From an uncultured Saprospirales bacterium (GTDB lineage: Bacteria > Bacteroidota > Bacteroidia > Chitinophagales > Saprospiraceae), in assembly GCA_937864265.1 (NCBI GenBank), contig CALMIR010000127.1, positions 1-36,273 on the forward strand: a DNA stretch of 36,273 bases. Direction: 5' to 3'. Below the pieces are notes generated by a model, which did no database searches, was not told the origin of the DNA, and saw only the letters and a list, made by a program, of their open reading frames with translations. This document shows positions 7,810-18,500 of the stretch, one piece after another. The first letter of the stretch is position 1; every line of letters starts with the position of its first letter. Made by a program: the position numbers and the translations under genes.

Positions 7810-10800
7810 ATGAAAGCATCCTTTACTCGATTGGGATTAGCATTTCTTGGGCTTTTCCTTGGGGTCGCCTTGCACGGGCAACTCCAGACGCCCCTCGACC
7901 TCGCCTTGCGCCACCTGGAGCAGCAGCGCGAGCAATGGCAATTGACAAAAACAGATATTGCCGATGCAGTGGTCAGCGACCAGTATGTTTCCGAACATAA
8001 CGGCGTGACCCACATTTACTTCAACCAGCGCTATGCTGGCATCGAATTGTACAACGCCATCAACGGCGTTCACATCACCCAAGATGGGAAGGTAGCCTTT
8101 GCGACCAACCGGTTCACCCCGGCACTGGAAACCCGCATCAACGCCACCGAACCCCAATTGTCGGCTTTTCAGGCCATCGCCAAAGCCGCAGCCTATCACA
8201 ACATGTCCATTTCCGGCACCCTGCGCTTGCTGGAGCAGGTTGGAGATCGCCAGTTTCTTTACGAAGGCGGCAATATTTCCAACTCCGACATCAAGGTGCA
8301 ACTGAAATACCAGTTGATGAAAGATGGCTCCGTGAAATTGGCCTGGGATCTTGCGCTCGATATGCCAACGACTGCCGATTACTGGAGCATGCGCGTAGAT
8401 GCTATCAGCGGCGAAATTTTGGATCAAAACAACTGGACCGTCTATTGCAACTTTTCCCACCACGAACACAACCAAAGCTGTGGCGTCGGCCAACACCGGG
8501 AAATGATCGAATTCATCCCTGTACAAGAGGCACTGCTTTCGCAAAATATGGTTTTAAACGACAATGCTCAATACCGCGTTTATCCCGCGCCTTTTGAAAG
8601 CCCATTGGATGGCGATCGCGAAATGGTCATGAACCCTGCCGATCCAAGTGCTTCTCCTTATGGCTGGCACGATGTGAATGGTATGGAAGGTGCAGAATAC
8701 CGGATTACCCGGGGCAATAACGCGCATGCTTTCCTGGATTTGGATAACACAGATACTTCTAGTGGGGATGAACCAGACGGGGGTGAGCAATTGATTTTTG
8801 ATTTTCCGATCAATCTGAACCTAGAACCCTCCGAATATCAGGAAGCTGCCGTTACTCAGTTGTTTTACATGAACAACATCATGCACGACATGGCCCATGC
8901 TTATGGCATGAATTCTGCAGCAGGTAGCTTTCAGCAAAACAACTACGGCAATGGCGGCGCTGGTGGTGATTATGTGCTGGCACAGGCGCAAGATGGCGGC
9001 GGTACCAATAATGCTAATTTTGGCACTCCTCCAGATGGCGGCAATGGCCGTATGCAGATGTACTTGTGGAACTCTGTGAGTGGCAACTTGGTCACGGTAT
9101 TAGAGCCAACACCCATTGCGGGTAGCTTCGAAGCTGGCACGGCTGACTATGGCACCCCAGTTAGTTCTACCCCCCTAATCGGTGAAGTAGCAGAAGCCTT
9201 TGATGGCACGGCTGACCCTGACAAGGCATGCGGCGCTATCGTAAATGGCGATGAGATTACAGGTAAGATTGCTTTGGTGAATCGCGGGTTGTGTTTCTTT
9301 GAAGAAAAAACAGTTAATGTAGAAGCGGCGGGAGCTATCGCCCTGATCATTTGCAACTTTGAAGAGGCGGTCATCAACATGGCTGGTGTAGCAGAAGTGC
9401 CCGATCCAAGCATCCCTACTGTTATGCTCAAAAACAGCGACTGCCAACTCATCCGCCAGGCACTGGATGCAGGCGTAGTAATACAACTCAAAGTACCGGA
9501 AGCTGGCGGCCCCACTTTCCGCGACGGCGACCTCGATAACGGTATCATTGCCCACGAATACGGCCACGGAATTTCCAACCGCTTGACAGGCGGCCCCTCT
9601 GCTGCGGGTTGCCTCGGAAATGGGGAGCAAATGGGCGAAGGCTGGAGCGACTTCTTCTCGCTGATCACTTCTGCCAAACCAGGCGACGATGGTGCTATGC
9701 CCCGCCCCATCGGTGCTTACGCCAACGGCATTGGCATTCGCCGCAAACCTTACTCCACCGATATGGCCATCAACGACCAAACTTACAAAGATGTAATTGG
9801 ACAGGGCGTTCATGCGCTGGGCGAAGTTTGGGTAGGTGCTACCTGGGACTTGTACTGGGCCATGACGGATTTGTACGGCTTTGATGCCGACCTGATAAAC
9901 GGCACTGGTGGCAACAATATGGCCATCCAACTCGTGATGGACGGTATGAAATTGCAAGCTTGCAGCCCCGGCTTCTTGGATGGCCGCGATGCCATATTGA
10001 TGGCCGACCAACTCAACTACGACGGGCAACACGAGTGTTTGATTTGGGAAGTATTTGCCCGACGGGGTTTGGGCTATTTTGCTGGCCAGGGTAGCTCTGA
10101 CAGCAATACCGATGGCACCGAAAACTTCGACCCGCGCCCAGAGTGCATCATGGAATTGAAGATCACCAAACGGGTAACTGAATTCATCAACGCCGGCGAA
10201 GAAATTACCGTCAACCTCACGGTGACCAATCACAAGGGGGCTGCAGTTAGCGGAGTGAGCGTTCAGGATGAAATTCCGATAGGCGCAGCTTTTGTAGCTG
10301 GTTCTGCGACTGGCGCTACAGCAAACGCCACCGCTAATGCCATCACCTTTGAAATAGGCGATATGGCCGATGGCGAAGTGATCCAATTAGCGTACAAACT
10401 CTCTACCTCACTCGATGTATTTTCCGGGCGTTTCTTTTTGGATGATGTAGAAACCAACGAAACAGAAAACATCTGGCTTTTTGACATCATAGATCCAATC
10501 GGCTTCGATGTTTTTCAGTTGACAGAATTGGCTGCTAACAGTGGCGACCGCAGTTGGTACGTACCCAATGTCGCTACAGTGAATGACCAGGTACTTTATC
10601 TGATCGAGCCTTATAATGTGATCGGGGCCAATCCGGCCATGCGCTTTTACCACCGCTACGACACCGAAACGGGCGCCGATGCCGGTTTCATCGAAATTTC
10701 CAATAACGGGGGCAGCACTTGGACACGGGTAGAGCAAAACATGATCCGCAATGGCTATCCAGGCATCATCCAATACGGTACTTTTGCGATTCCTTACCTG

Positions 10801-11343
10801 CAGGCCTTTTCGGGCTTACAAGATGAATGGATCGCTACGTATGTGGATTTGTCGGCTTATGCTGGCCAAAATATTCAGGTGCGTTTCCGTTTTGGATCGG
10901 ACGACAATACGGCACCATTATCTGCCAATCCAGGCTGGTACATCGACGATATTGAGTTTATGGACTTGTTTAGCTACAACGGCGAGGCCTGCGTGACTTC
11001 CAATGAGGGCGACCTGGCTTGCGCAGTAGCTGAAGCCCGCGGAACGATCGTCGAATCTCAAATCGTGAACGCCTCACAGGATCAGGAATTGGCAAATGGC
11101 CTGCGTGTTTTTCCTAACCCGGCCAACGATTTGTTGCATATAGCTATGAATTATGAGGGCTTGCAGGAAGTAGAAGTACAACTGCTGAGCGTAGATGGAC
11201 AAGTTTTGACCCAACAGAGAGCCGATTTGCGCAGTGGCTTCCAAACCATAACTGTTAATACCGCTACTTTGCCTACTGGTTTTTACCTGGTAAAAATCTT
11301 TACAGGCAATGCCTTCGCTGTTCAAAAAGTAGTCATCAAATAA
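7810..11343 (+). CDS. Secreted M36 (fungalysin-type) metallopeptidase, T9SS type A
   Basis: A 1177-residue exported zinc protease. Features in order: signal peptide (1-23, ending HGQ); a fungalysin/thermolysin-type propeptide (about 40-210); the M36 peptidase; and an inserted PA domain (about 455-560; GKIALVNRGLCFFEEKTVNVEAAGA). The zinc site HEYGH is at 582-586 (IIAHEYGHGISNRL), with the third ligand Glu610 in GEGWSDFFSL. A DUF11-like beta domain follows (about 780-850, ITVNLTVTNHKGA), then a MAM/immune-inhibitor-A-like jelly roll (about 890-1050, ending GWYIDDIEF). The last 80 residues (VFPNPANDLLHI...GFYLVKIF...QKVVIK) are a type A T9SS sorting domain. It is likely released to degrade environmental protein. 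A terminator follows at once, so it is monocistronic. Confidence 0.93.
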   Translation: MKASFTRLGLAFLGLFLGVALHGQLQTPLDLALRHLEQQREQWQLTKTDIADAVVSDQYVSEHNGVTHIYFNQRYAGIELYNAINGVHITQDGKVAFATNRFTPALETRINATEPQLSAFQAIAKAAAYHNMSISGTLRLLEQVGDRQFLYEGGNISNSDIKVQLKYQLMKDGSVKLAWDLALDMPTTADYWSMRVDAISGEILDQNNWTVYCNFSHHEHNQSCGVGQHREMIEFIPVQEALLSQNMVLNDNAQYRVYPAPFESPLDGDREMVMNPADPSASPYGWHDVNGMEGAEYRITRGNNAHAFLDLDNTDTSSGDEPDGGEQLIFDFPINLNLEPSEYQEAAVTQLFYMNNIMHDMAHAYGMNSAAGSFQQNNYGNGGAGGDYVLAQAQDGGGTNNANFGTPPDGGNGRMQMYLWNSVSGNLVTVLEPTPIAGSFEAGTADYGTPVSSTPLIGEVAEAFDGTADPDKACGAIVNGDEITGKIALVNRGLCFFEEKTVNVEAAGAIALIICNFEEAVINMAGVAEVPDPSIPTVMLKNSDCQLIRQALDAGVVIQLKVPEAGGPTFRDGDLDNGIIAHEYGHGISNRLTGGPSAAGCLGNGEQMGEGWSDFFSLITSAKPGDDGAMPRPIGAYANGIGIRRKPYSTDMAINDQTYKDVIGQGVHALGEVWVGATWDLYWAMTDLYGFDADLINGTGGNNMAIQLVMDGMKLQACSPGFLDGRDAILMADQLNYDGQHECLIWEVFARRGLGYFAGQGSSDSNTDGTENFDPRPECIMELKITKRVTEFINAGEEITVNLTVTNHKGAAVSGVSVQDEIPIGAAFVAGSATGATANATANAITFEIGDMADGEVIQLAYKLSTSLDVFSGRFFLDDVETNETENIWLFDIIDPIGFDVFQLTELAANSGDRSWYVPNVATVNDQVLYLIEPYNVIGANPAMRFYHRYDTETGADAGFIEISNNGGSTWTRVEQNMIRNGYPGIIQYGTFAIPYLQAFSGLQDEWIATYVDLSAYAGQNIQVRFRFGSDDNTAPLSANPGWYIDDIEFMDLFSYNGEACVTSNEGDLACAVAEARGTIVESQIVNASQDQELANGLRVFPNPANDLLHIAMNYEGLQEVEVQLLSVDGQVLTQQRADLRSGFQTITVNTATLPTGFYLVKIFTGNAFAVQKVVIK

Positions 11344-11754
11344 TAGTGCTACTGATTTGAGTCGCGAAAAGATGGGCTGCTGATGTGGAATTGGCAGCCC
11401 ATCCATCTTTTCTTCTTTTTTTGTCCTTTGCAAATTCCATTCATCGGAGCGCACTTATTTCAAAAAAATACTATTTTTGCGTAGTCCTCTCAAAAAATTA
11501 TGGAATTGCACTATCTATTACCTCTATAATATGGAGGTAAGCTCTCTTTCAAGATGTACTTGTTGAGCAAGAAGTGGCGTACTCAAAATGGAGGATGCGC
11601 TATTTTTTGGTCACAAAATAAATTCAGCTTTCCCTTCTGCGATTTCAATCAACTTTACAACACACATTTAACTTTGAACCCCATTTATTAAGCGTTCAAT
11701 TATTGTTTTCAAAAAGAAAACCCAGCGAGCATCGCCGGAAAAACCATTAATAAC
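11344..11754. other. Intergenic region between secreted-protein genes
   Basis: It holds the terminator at 11371-11420, a small hairpin (11518-11524 with 11534-11540) and one TAnnTTTG match (TATTTTTG, 11472-11479) without a matching upstream TTG. No gene is seen. The start of the next transcript is probably here but cannot be placed. Confidence 0.45.
11371..11420 (+). terminator. Terminator of the M36 peptidase gene
   Basis: A perfect 10-bp stem GATGGGCTGC / GCAGCCCATC (11371-11380 and 11394-11403), flanked by AAAA upstream and CATCTTTTCTTCTTTTTTT downstream, 28 bases after the stop codon. This is a classic intrinsic terminator. Confidence 0.85.
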
Positions 11755-14700
11755 ATGAGAGTTTTTGTATTAGCTATCCTGATGTTGGCCTTTATAAGCC
11801 TAAAAGCCCAAATCGAAGTTAGAGTAACCATTGAAAGTGGTACTTCCATCACCACTTGTACAGACATAGGTTCAGCCCCCGACCCACTTTGGGATGTAGA
11901 AATCGAAAGCCAGGGCTGGGTAACCTATCCGTTCAATGCCCCTTGCTTCACCAGTGTCCCAAATGACCAATACCTGGCGACCTATCCCTGCCCGGCAGAC
12001 GTTCCGGCTCAACTGGAGCTTTGTTTTCGGGCTTTTGAAAACGATCCCTTGCTCCCTATCGGTTGTTTGATCAACCGCGACTGCGACGAAACCATCTGCG
12101 ATTTTTTTACCATTCCTGCACCGGGAAGCAGCATCGCTTATACCCTGAGCTTACCCGCAGGAGGGGCTTCAGAAGGGGCTGTCAATTTTACCATCACGAC
12201 AAGCGACCTTTCCGCAGGCAATGATATGCTTTGCAATGCCTTCGATATGGGGGTGCTGACCTATGGCGACACCCTGGGAAATATGTTGCAGGGCGGCTTC
12301 AATAATTATTGTGCTACCAACGTCAACGAGCCAAGCCCGGCTGCCAGCGGTGCTTTTACTAATGAATACGGGGTTTGGTTTCAATTTACAACGGGTAATA
12401 ACGTGGGTACTTTACTCGCTATTCAAGCCTTGAGCGATCCCCAAGTGGTAGGCGATTCACTCGATGTACAATTGGCCATCTACGGGTCGAGCAACAACGC
12501 CTGCAATGGCAGTATGACACTGCTCACCTGGGCCAATCCCAGCCCCAGCTACGATGCTTTTATGATACTGGATTGCCCTCAACCTAATACGACCTACTAC
12601 CTGATGGTGGATGGCGCTTTTTCCAATCCCGGGTCTTTACAAGGCGAGTTTGGTTTGCAGGTGATCAATATTGGGGTGGACGATGCGCCCGATTTGGTTT
12701 GTAATGCGCTCAGCCTTGGTGCTGTGCCAACAGGTGGGACAGTCAACTCCCCTGAACCTTTGGCCAATTTTTGCGCCACAAGCACAGGTGATCCATTTAG
12801 CCCCAATTTTGTCGTTCAATCCTCCGTGTGGTTTAGTTTTGTTGCGCCGCCTTCCGGCCACGTCATTATAGAGGCGATATCCGACACGACAGTGGATTCT
12901 ATTGGCGTGCAAATGGGCCTATATCGCAGCGCAAGCGGGGTTTGCAGTGGTTTTTTACAACACATTGCCAGCAGTTATACGTTTGAAGATTTGGATGAGA
13001 CCTTACAAGTCAGTTGCTTGTTTGAAGGACAAACGTATTACATCCTTATAGATGGCGACGGTGCTCAAAATCAAGGCATTTTCACCCTGTCGGTCACCGA
13101 TGCGGGCGATATTACCCCTGTATTCAATCAGGCGCTCACCATCTGCGATGGCGACCAGATCAGTGTGGGTAGCTCCACCTACACCACATCGGGCGTTTAT
13201 GCGGATACTATTCCACTTTTTCAGGGTTGTGATAGTATCGTCAATACGACTTTGACGGTTTTGGCACCTATTTCTATTCAGTACAACCAGACGCTGCCCG
13301 CCGTAGGCATTGGCACGCCTACGGGGGTTGGTATAGTCGGCGCGAGTGGCGGTGCTGGAAATTATACCTATTTGTGGTGCAACGGCGTGACGGGGCAGAA
13401 TAACAGCATGTTGGTAGGCGGCAGTGAATGCTGTGTGACAGTGACGGATGGCATGGGCTGCAGCGGAGAAGCCTGTTTTACAATAGATTATGTCAGCCCG
13501 ATAGAGACCTCTTTTACAGCCAGCCCCGCTTTGTGTTTTGGTGCAGCAAGTGGGGAAATTCAATTTACCGTGAGCGAAGGCCAGGCCCCTTATACGTATG
13601 TGTGGTTTAACGGCAATAATACCATCAATGGTAACGGGGTCATCAACGCAGAAAACGAAACGGTGATACTGCCCGATCTGCCAGCCGGCAATTACACCAT
13701 CCGAATAATGGACGACTTTTTTATGGCCACCATCGAAGTGACCATCACGCAGCCCGAGCCGATGGATATTCAAATAGAAGACATTGTAAATGCCAGTTGT
13801 TATAGCTTTTGCGATGGCTCTGCTACTGTGGGGGCAACAGGGGGGACGGGTGCTTACTCCTTCAATTGGAGTAATTTGGAAAACGGGGCCACCATCACTG
13901 AGCTTTGTGCAGGCGGCTATCAAGTAACAGCTACCGATATTAATGGCTGCACGGCTACCGATGTGCTGGTCGTAGGTGAACCGGATGAGTTCTTAGCTGA
14001 AATCGTGGTTTTGAATGAGATAGATTGCTTTGGCGGCGTAGGCTCCCTGCGGGTTTACTTTAATGGTAGCGCCGCATTAATTGAATGGAGCAACGGGGAA
14101 AATACGCCCATCGTCAACACCCTGCCAACAGGCGAATATTCCGTAATGGTTATGAATGCCAATGGCTGTATTGCTTTCGACGATATTGTATTGGAGCAGC
14201 CCGCTGAGCCGCTCACGGCAGAGATCGAAATTGTATCGCCCGTGACTTGCCCAGGTGATCAGGATGCCATCTTAATGGCCATTCCGGATGGGCCAGCCGA
14301 GGTAATTACTTACAAATGGACCACAGGAAGCCAGGAGAGCAGCATCAGCGGTATAGGCGCAGGACCACATGGTGTAACAGTGACCAATGAGAAGGGTTGC
14401 CAGTTCATCCGTTTTATTACCGTACCCGATCCCGATCCCATTGAAGTAGATTTAAAAATCAAAGACCCAACCTGCTTGCCTGGTGGCGAATGGGGGGGAA
14501 TTATCGTACGCGAAACCTATGGCGGTCGCCCACCTTATTTATATTCCATCGATCAGGAAAACTATCAGGATGTGGGCAGTTTTTCCATTTTACCGCCAGG
14601 CTCTTATTACGTGTATATCATGGACATTAGTGGCTGTGAACAAAACGTCACGGCTACGATCAGTGAACCACCAGCCGTAGTGGTCAGTTTGGGTCAGGAT

Positions 14701-15210
14701 ACGACCATTAATTTGGGCGATTCTCTCACCTTATTTGCTCAGACCAATCAATCGGGGCTAGTATTCAACTGGGTTTCCACAGATGAAAAATGGACAACCG
14801 ATATCAATCAAACCACTGTTTTTCCCCTGATATCCAATGCCTATCAAGTGACCGCATTAGATACCGCCACCAATTGTAAGGCTACTGACATTATTTTTAT
14901 CAGTGTTTCTTCTACGCGGAAGCTGTACATACCGAATGCCTTCAGCCCCAATGGGGATGGCCGCAACGACCTGTTCTACATACACAGCGATGAGGCTGTT
15001 CAAAACATCAATTCCATGCGGGTTTTTGCCAGAAATGGCGCACTCGTCTATGAAAGGTTGAATTTCCTGCCCAACGATGACAGCGAAGGTTGGGATGGCA
15101 TACTGCGAGGTAAACCTCTGGACCCCGGGGTATTTGTATATGTCATTGAGGTGGCGTTCAAGGACGGCGCGACGGAGGTGTTTAGCGGAGATGTGGTGCT
15201 GATGAAGTGA
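11755..15210 (+). CDS. Secreted SprB-repeat protein with CHU_C (T9SS type B) domain
   Basis: A 1151-residue exported protein. An N-terminal signal peptide (hydrophobic to about residue 18, LKAQ) is followed by a short Cys-rich beta region. Two related 140-residue pre-peptidase-C-like domains come next (about 155-450). Both run from xxLVCNA/MLCNA through NNYCAT/ANFCAT and VWF.F to YYLMVDG/YYILIDG. A series of SprB-type beta modules (about 510-950) has repeated Y.W.nG...l..G.Y.V.V.D.nGC signatures. The final 90 residues (YIPNAFSPNGDGRNDLFYI...GWDGILRGKPLDPGVFVYVI) are the gliding-motility-associated CHU_C domain, a type B T9SS signal that fixes proteins to the cell surface. An adhesin or surface-structural role is likely; no catalytic domain is visible. 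Confidence 0.9.
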   Translation: MRVFVLAILMLAFISLKAQIEVRVTIESGTSITTCTDIGSAPDPLWDVEIESQGWVTYPFNAPCFTSVPNDQYLATYPCPADVPAQLELCFRAFENDPLLPIGCLINRDCDETICDFFTIPAPGSSIAYTLSLPAGGASEGAVNFTITTSDLSAGNDMLCNAFDMGVLTYGDTLGNMLQGGFNNYCATNVNEPSPAASGAFTNEYGVWFQFTTGNNVGTLLAIQALSDPQVVGDSLDVQLAIYGSSNNACNGSMTLLTWANPSPSYDAFMILDCPQPNTTYYLMVDGAFSNPGSLQGEFGLQVINIGVDDAPDLVCNALSLGAVPTGGTVNSPEPLANFCATSTGDPFSPNFVVQSSVWFSFVAPPSGHVIIEAISDTTVDSIGVQMGLYRSASGVCSGFLQHIASSYTFEDLDETLQVSCLFEGQTYYILIDGDGAQNQGIFTLSVTDAGDITPVFNQALTICDGDQISVGSSTYTTSGVYADTIPLFQGCDSIVNTTLTVLAPISIQYNQTLPAVGIGTPTGVGIVGASGGAGNYTYLWCNGVTGQNNSMLVGGSECCVTVTDGMGCSGEACFTIDYVSPIETSFTASPALCFGAASGEIQFTVSEGQAPYTYVWFNGNNTINGNGVINAENETVILPDLPAGNYTIRIMDDFFMATIEVTITQPEPMDIQIEDIVNASCYSFCDGSATVGATGGTGAYSFNWSNLENGATITELCAGGYQVTATDINGCTATDVLVVGEPDEFLAEIVVLNEIDCFGGVGSLRVYFNGSAALIEWSNGENTPIVNTLPTGEYSVMVMNANGCIAFDDIVLEQPAEPLTAEIEIVSPVTCPGDQDAILMAIPDGPAEVITYKWTTGSQESSISGIGAGPHGVTVTNEKGCQFIRFITVPDPDPIEVDLKIKDPTCLPGGEWGGIIVRETYGGRPPYLYSIDQENYQDVGSFSILPPGSYYVYIMDISGCEQNVTATISEPPAVVVSLGQDTTINLGDSLTLFAQTNQSGLVFNWVSTDEKWTTDINQTTVFPLISNAYQVTALDTATNCKATDIIFISVSSTRKLYIPNAFSPNGDGRNDLFYIHSDEAVQNINSMRVFARNGALVYERLNFLPNDDSEGWDGILRGKPLDPGVFVYVIEVAFKDGATEVFSGDVVLMK

Positions 15211-15541
15211 TGGCTTCAGGTGTCGGCGTGACATGAGCTCACGCCGACATTTCGCCAGAAATCCTTGATTCTGTAGCTTGTGAGCTAAATACTTGAATTT
15301 TTTGTGAACAAAATTCTCGTAGCGATTTTTATAATATAAAAAATTATAATAAATTCGCCTCAGAATGTGTGTAAACCCGCTTTATTGCTGAAAAACACAA
15401 GACTTTTCCAGTCTTGGTATGAGAAATCCTACATCAACTTAGGGCGTTTTGAGAGCGCTTCTTACCCCTCGTTTTTGCTATTCATGTCATTCATCCTTGT
15501 TACAGGTATGCTTGTAACATCAAAACCAAATTATATAAACT
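15211..15541. other. AT-rich upstream region of the giant repeat gene
   Basis: After the terminator-like hairpin the region is strongly AT-rich (15300-15360), which suits a promoter, but no full TTG...TAnnTTTG pair is evident. A small hairpin CAAGAC/GTCTTG lies at 15398-15416. No gene is supported. Confidence 0.4.
15221..15249 (+). terminator. Hairpin after the CHU_C protein gene
   Basis: A perfect 11-bp GC-rich stem (TGTCGGCGTGA with its complement; 15221-15231 and 15239-15249) lies 11 bases after the stop codon. Only TTTCG follows, so the T tract is weak and termination efficiency is uncertain. Confidence 0.6.
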
Positions 15542-18500
15542 ATGAAGATCAGCCATCTACTTATTGGGGCTTTATGCCTTTTTTTTACAATTCCTCCCAG
15601 AGCTTTCGCTCAAATTCCTGTACAGTGTATTGACAACGTGGTCGTTTCCTTGACCAGCGGTGCTACGGAAATCACGACTTGCGAAGGAGATGGGTTGGCG
15701 GAAAGTTATCGCTTTCGGGTGAGTTCTTTCGCCATGCCAACCGGCTATTTGGTCACCGATGAAAACAACGTTATCTTATTAGTAAGCTTGGGTAGCAATA
15801 TCAACTTCGAAGGTCTCGGAGCGGGTAATCTACGGGTATGGGCCTTTACCTTTTTGGGCCAACTGACCGCTGAGGTCGGCCAAGATGCCGATGAGACCCA
15901 GTTGGGGTCCATTTGTTCGGCTTTGTCCGTCAATTTTATCCCGGTCAATAACTTTGTGCCAGACGCAGGTCTGGTAAGCACGATTGATGGCAATACTTCT
16001 CAATTTGTATGTCCCGGCGATGGGAATGCAGATGTGGTGGCATTCAGTAACACAACGGGCAGTGACGAAAACTATGCCTACGTCATTACGGATGAAAACA
16101 ACATCATTTTGGCATTTGCCAATGGTGCCAGTTTTGACTTCGACGGCGCACCGGAGGGTATTTGCCGGGTGTGGGGACTTTCCTATGCCGGTAACATCAC
16201 TGCTCAGGTAGGCGATAATGCTGCAACCGCTACTCTATCGGATGCCTGTTTTGATTTGTCGGATAACTACATAGAAATCATTCGTACACAGCCTGATGGC
16301 GGTACGGTCGCGCTGAGTAACGGCAATACCAGCATCACAGTATGTGTGAGCGACGGCCTATCCGATTTGCTGACCTTCACCGCTCAAAGTGGTTCTCCTG
16401 CCCCTTATGTATTTGTCATCACCGATGAAAACAACATCATCTTGGCCATAGCAGATGGCAACATGGCTGATTTTGAGGATGCTGCAACTGGCATTTGCCG
16501 CGTATGGGGGCTTTCTTACACAGGCACCATCACCGCTCAAGTGGGCGATGATGCCGCCGCAGTGGCTTTATCAGATGACTGCTTTGACCTATCGGATAAC
16601 TTCATAGAGGTGCTGCGCCAGCAGGCCGACGGTGGCCAGGTTAGCCTTAGCGATGGTTCGGAAGGCGTGGTGGTCTGCGTAGGCGATGGCGAAGCGGATT
16701 TGTTGAGCTTTGTCAATACTTCTACTGGCACCGAAAGTTATACCTACCTGATTACCGATGAAAACAACATCGTACTGGCTTTTGCACCAGACGGCAGCTT
16801 TGATTTCGATGGTGCAGGTACGGGTGTTTGCCGGGTATGGGGCTTGGCCTATGCTGGCAACTTGTTGGTACAAGTAGGCGATGACGCCGCAGCTACTGCT
16901 CTATCAGATGGGTGCTTTGAATTGTCGGCCAACTTTATCACCGTCAGACGCGAAGCAGTGGATGGTGGAACAGTTGCCATGCCGAATGGCAATACCATCC
17001 GCTATACTTGCCCGGGCGACGGCAACCCCGACATCGTGCGCTTCGACAGCACCGGCAGCAGTAGCAGTCAATATGTTTATGTGATAACAGATGAAAACGG
17101 CAATATTTTAGCCCTACCTGATGGCGATAGCTTTGATTTTGATGATGCTCCAGCAGGTACTTGCCTGGTATGGGGTTTGGCTTATTCTGGTAACATCACG
17201 GCTCAATTGGGTGATAACGCGGCGGCCATAGCTTTAAGCGATGAGTGCTATGACTTGTCCGATAACTTTATCACGGTGGTGCGCGAGGTGCCAGAAGGTG
17301 GTGCTGTTGCGATGCCTGATGGCGGCACACTTATTTATACTTGTCCTGGCGATGGCAACGAAGACATCGTTTCTTTTGACAGCACAGGCACTTCATCTGG
17401 CCCATACAGCTATGTCATCACAGATGAAAATAATATGATTCTGGCTTTCCCAACAGGCGATAGCTTTGATTTTGATAGCGCACCAGCAGGTGTATGCCGG
17501 GTATGGGGCTTAGCTTATACGGGTACTGTAACCGCACAAGTAGGCGATAATGCAGCAGCCGTTGATTTGAGCGACGATTGCTTTGATTTATCCGATAATT
17601 TCATCACGGTAATTCGCGAAACGCCAGTGGGCGGCGATGTGGAAATGCCAGGCGGTGGCCGCGAAATTTTCGTATGCCCAGGAGACGGCAACCCCGACGT
17701 GGTTCAGTTTGACAGTACCGAAACATCTTCTAATCCTTACGTTTATCTGGTGACGGATGAAAGCAATTTCATTTTCCAAATCCTGACTGAAGATAGCTTC
17801 GACTTTGAAAGCCTGCCCGAAGGCATCTATCGGGTTTGGGGTATGGCTTATACAGGAAATATCATTTCCGGTATCGGAAGCAACGCTGGCGATGACCCTC
17901 AAACCGACGATTGCTGGGATTTGTCCGATAGCTTTATTTTGGTGCATGTGGCCCATCCAGAGGGTGGTACGGTGGCTACAGAATCTGGTGAAACGGAGGT
18001 GCTTACTTGCCCGGGCGATGGCAATGCCGATATTATTAAGATGGACAGCACAGGTACATCAGGACAATACGCCTACGTCATTACCGATGAAAACAATATC
18101 ATCCTGGATTTGCCTTCTGGCGACAGCTTTGATTTCGACAACGCGCCGGAAGGCGTATGCCGGATTTGGGGGCTGGCTTATACGGGTACTATTCTGGCAC
18201 AGGTAGGCGACGATGCTGCTGCTGTGCTGTTGACGGATGGCTGTTTTGATTTGTCCGATAACTTTGTGACGGTGGTACGCGAATCTCCATCTGGAGGCAC
18301 TGTTAGTACAGAAGATGGAGCAACCCTGGTTTATACCTGTCCAGGAGATGGGGTAGCCGATTTGATACAATTTGACAGCGCAGGGGCTTCCAATATCAAT
18401 TTCATTTACGTAGTAACGGATGAAAACAACGTCATTTTGGCTTTCCCCGATGGAGACAGCGTTGACTTTGAAGAGGCACCAGAAGGCATTTGCCGGGTTT

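Noticed and set aside
9175..10386. Long antisense frame within the M36 peptidase gene (and a similar one at 13003-13923)
   Set aside because: Both are shadows created by the codon bias of strongly supported genes on the other strand.
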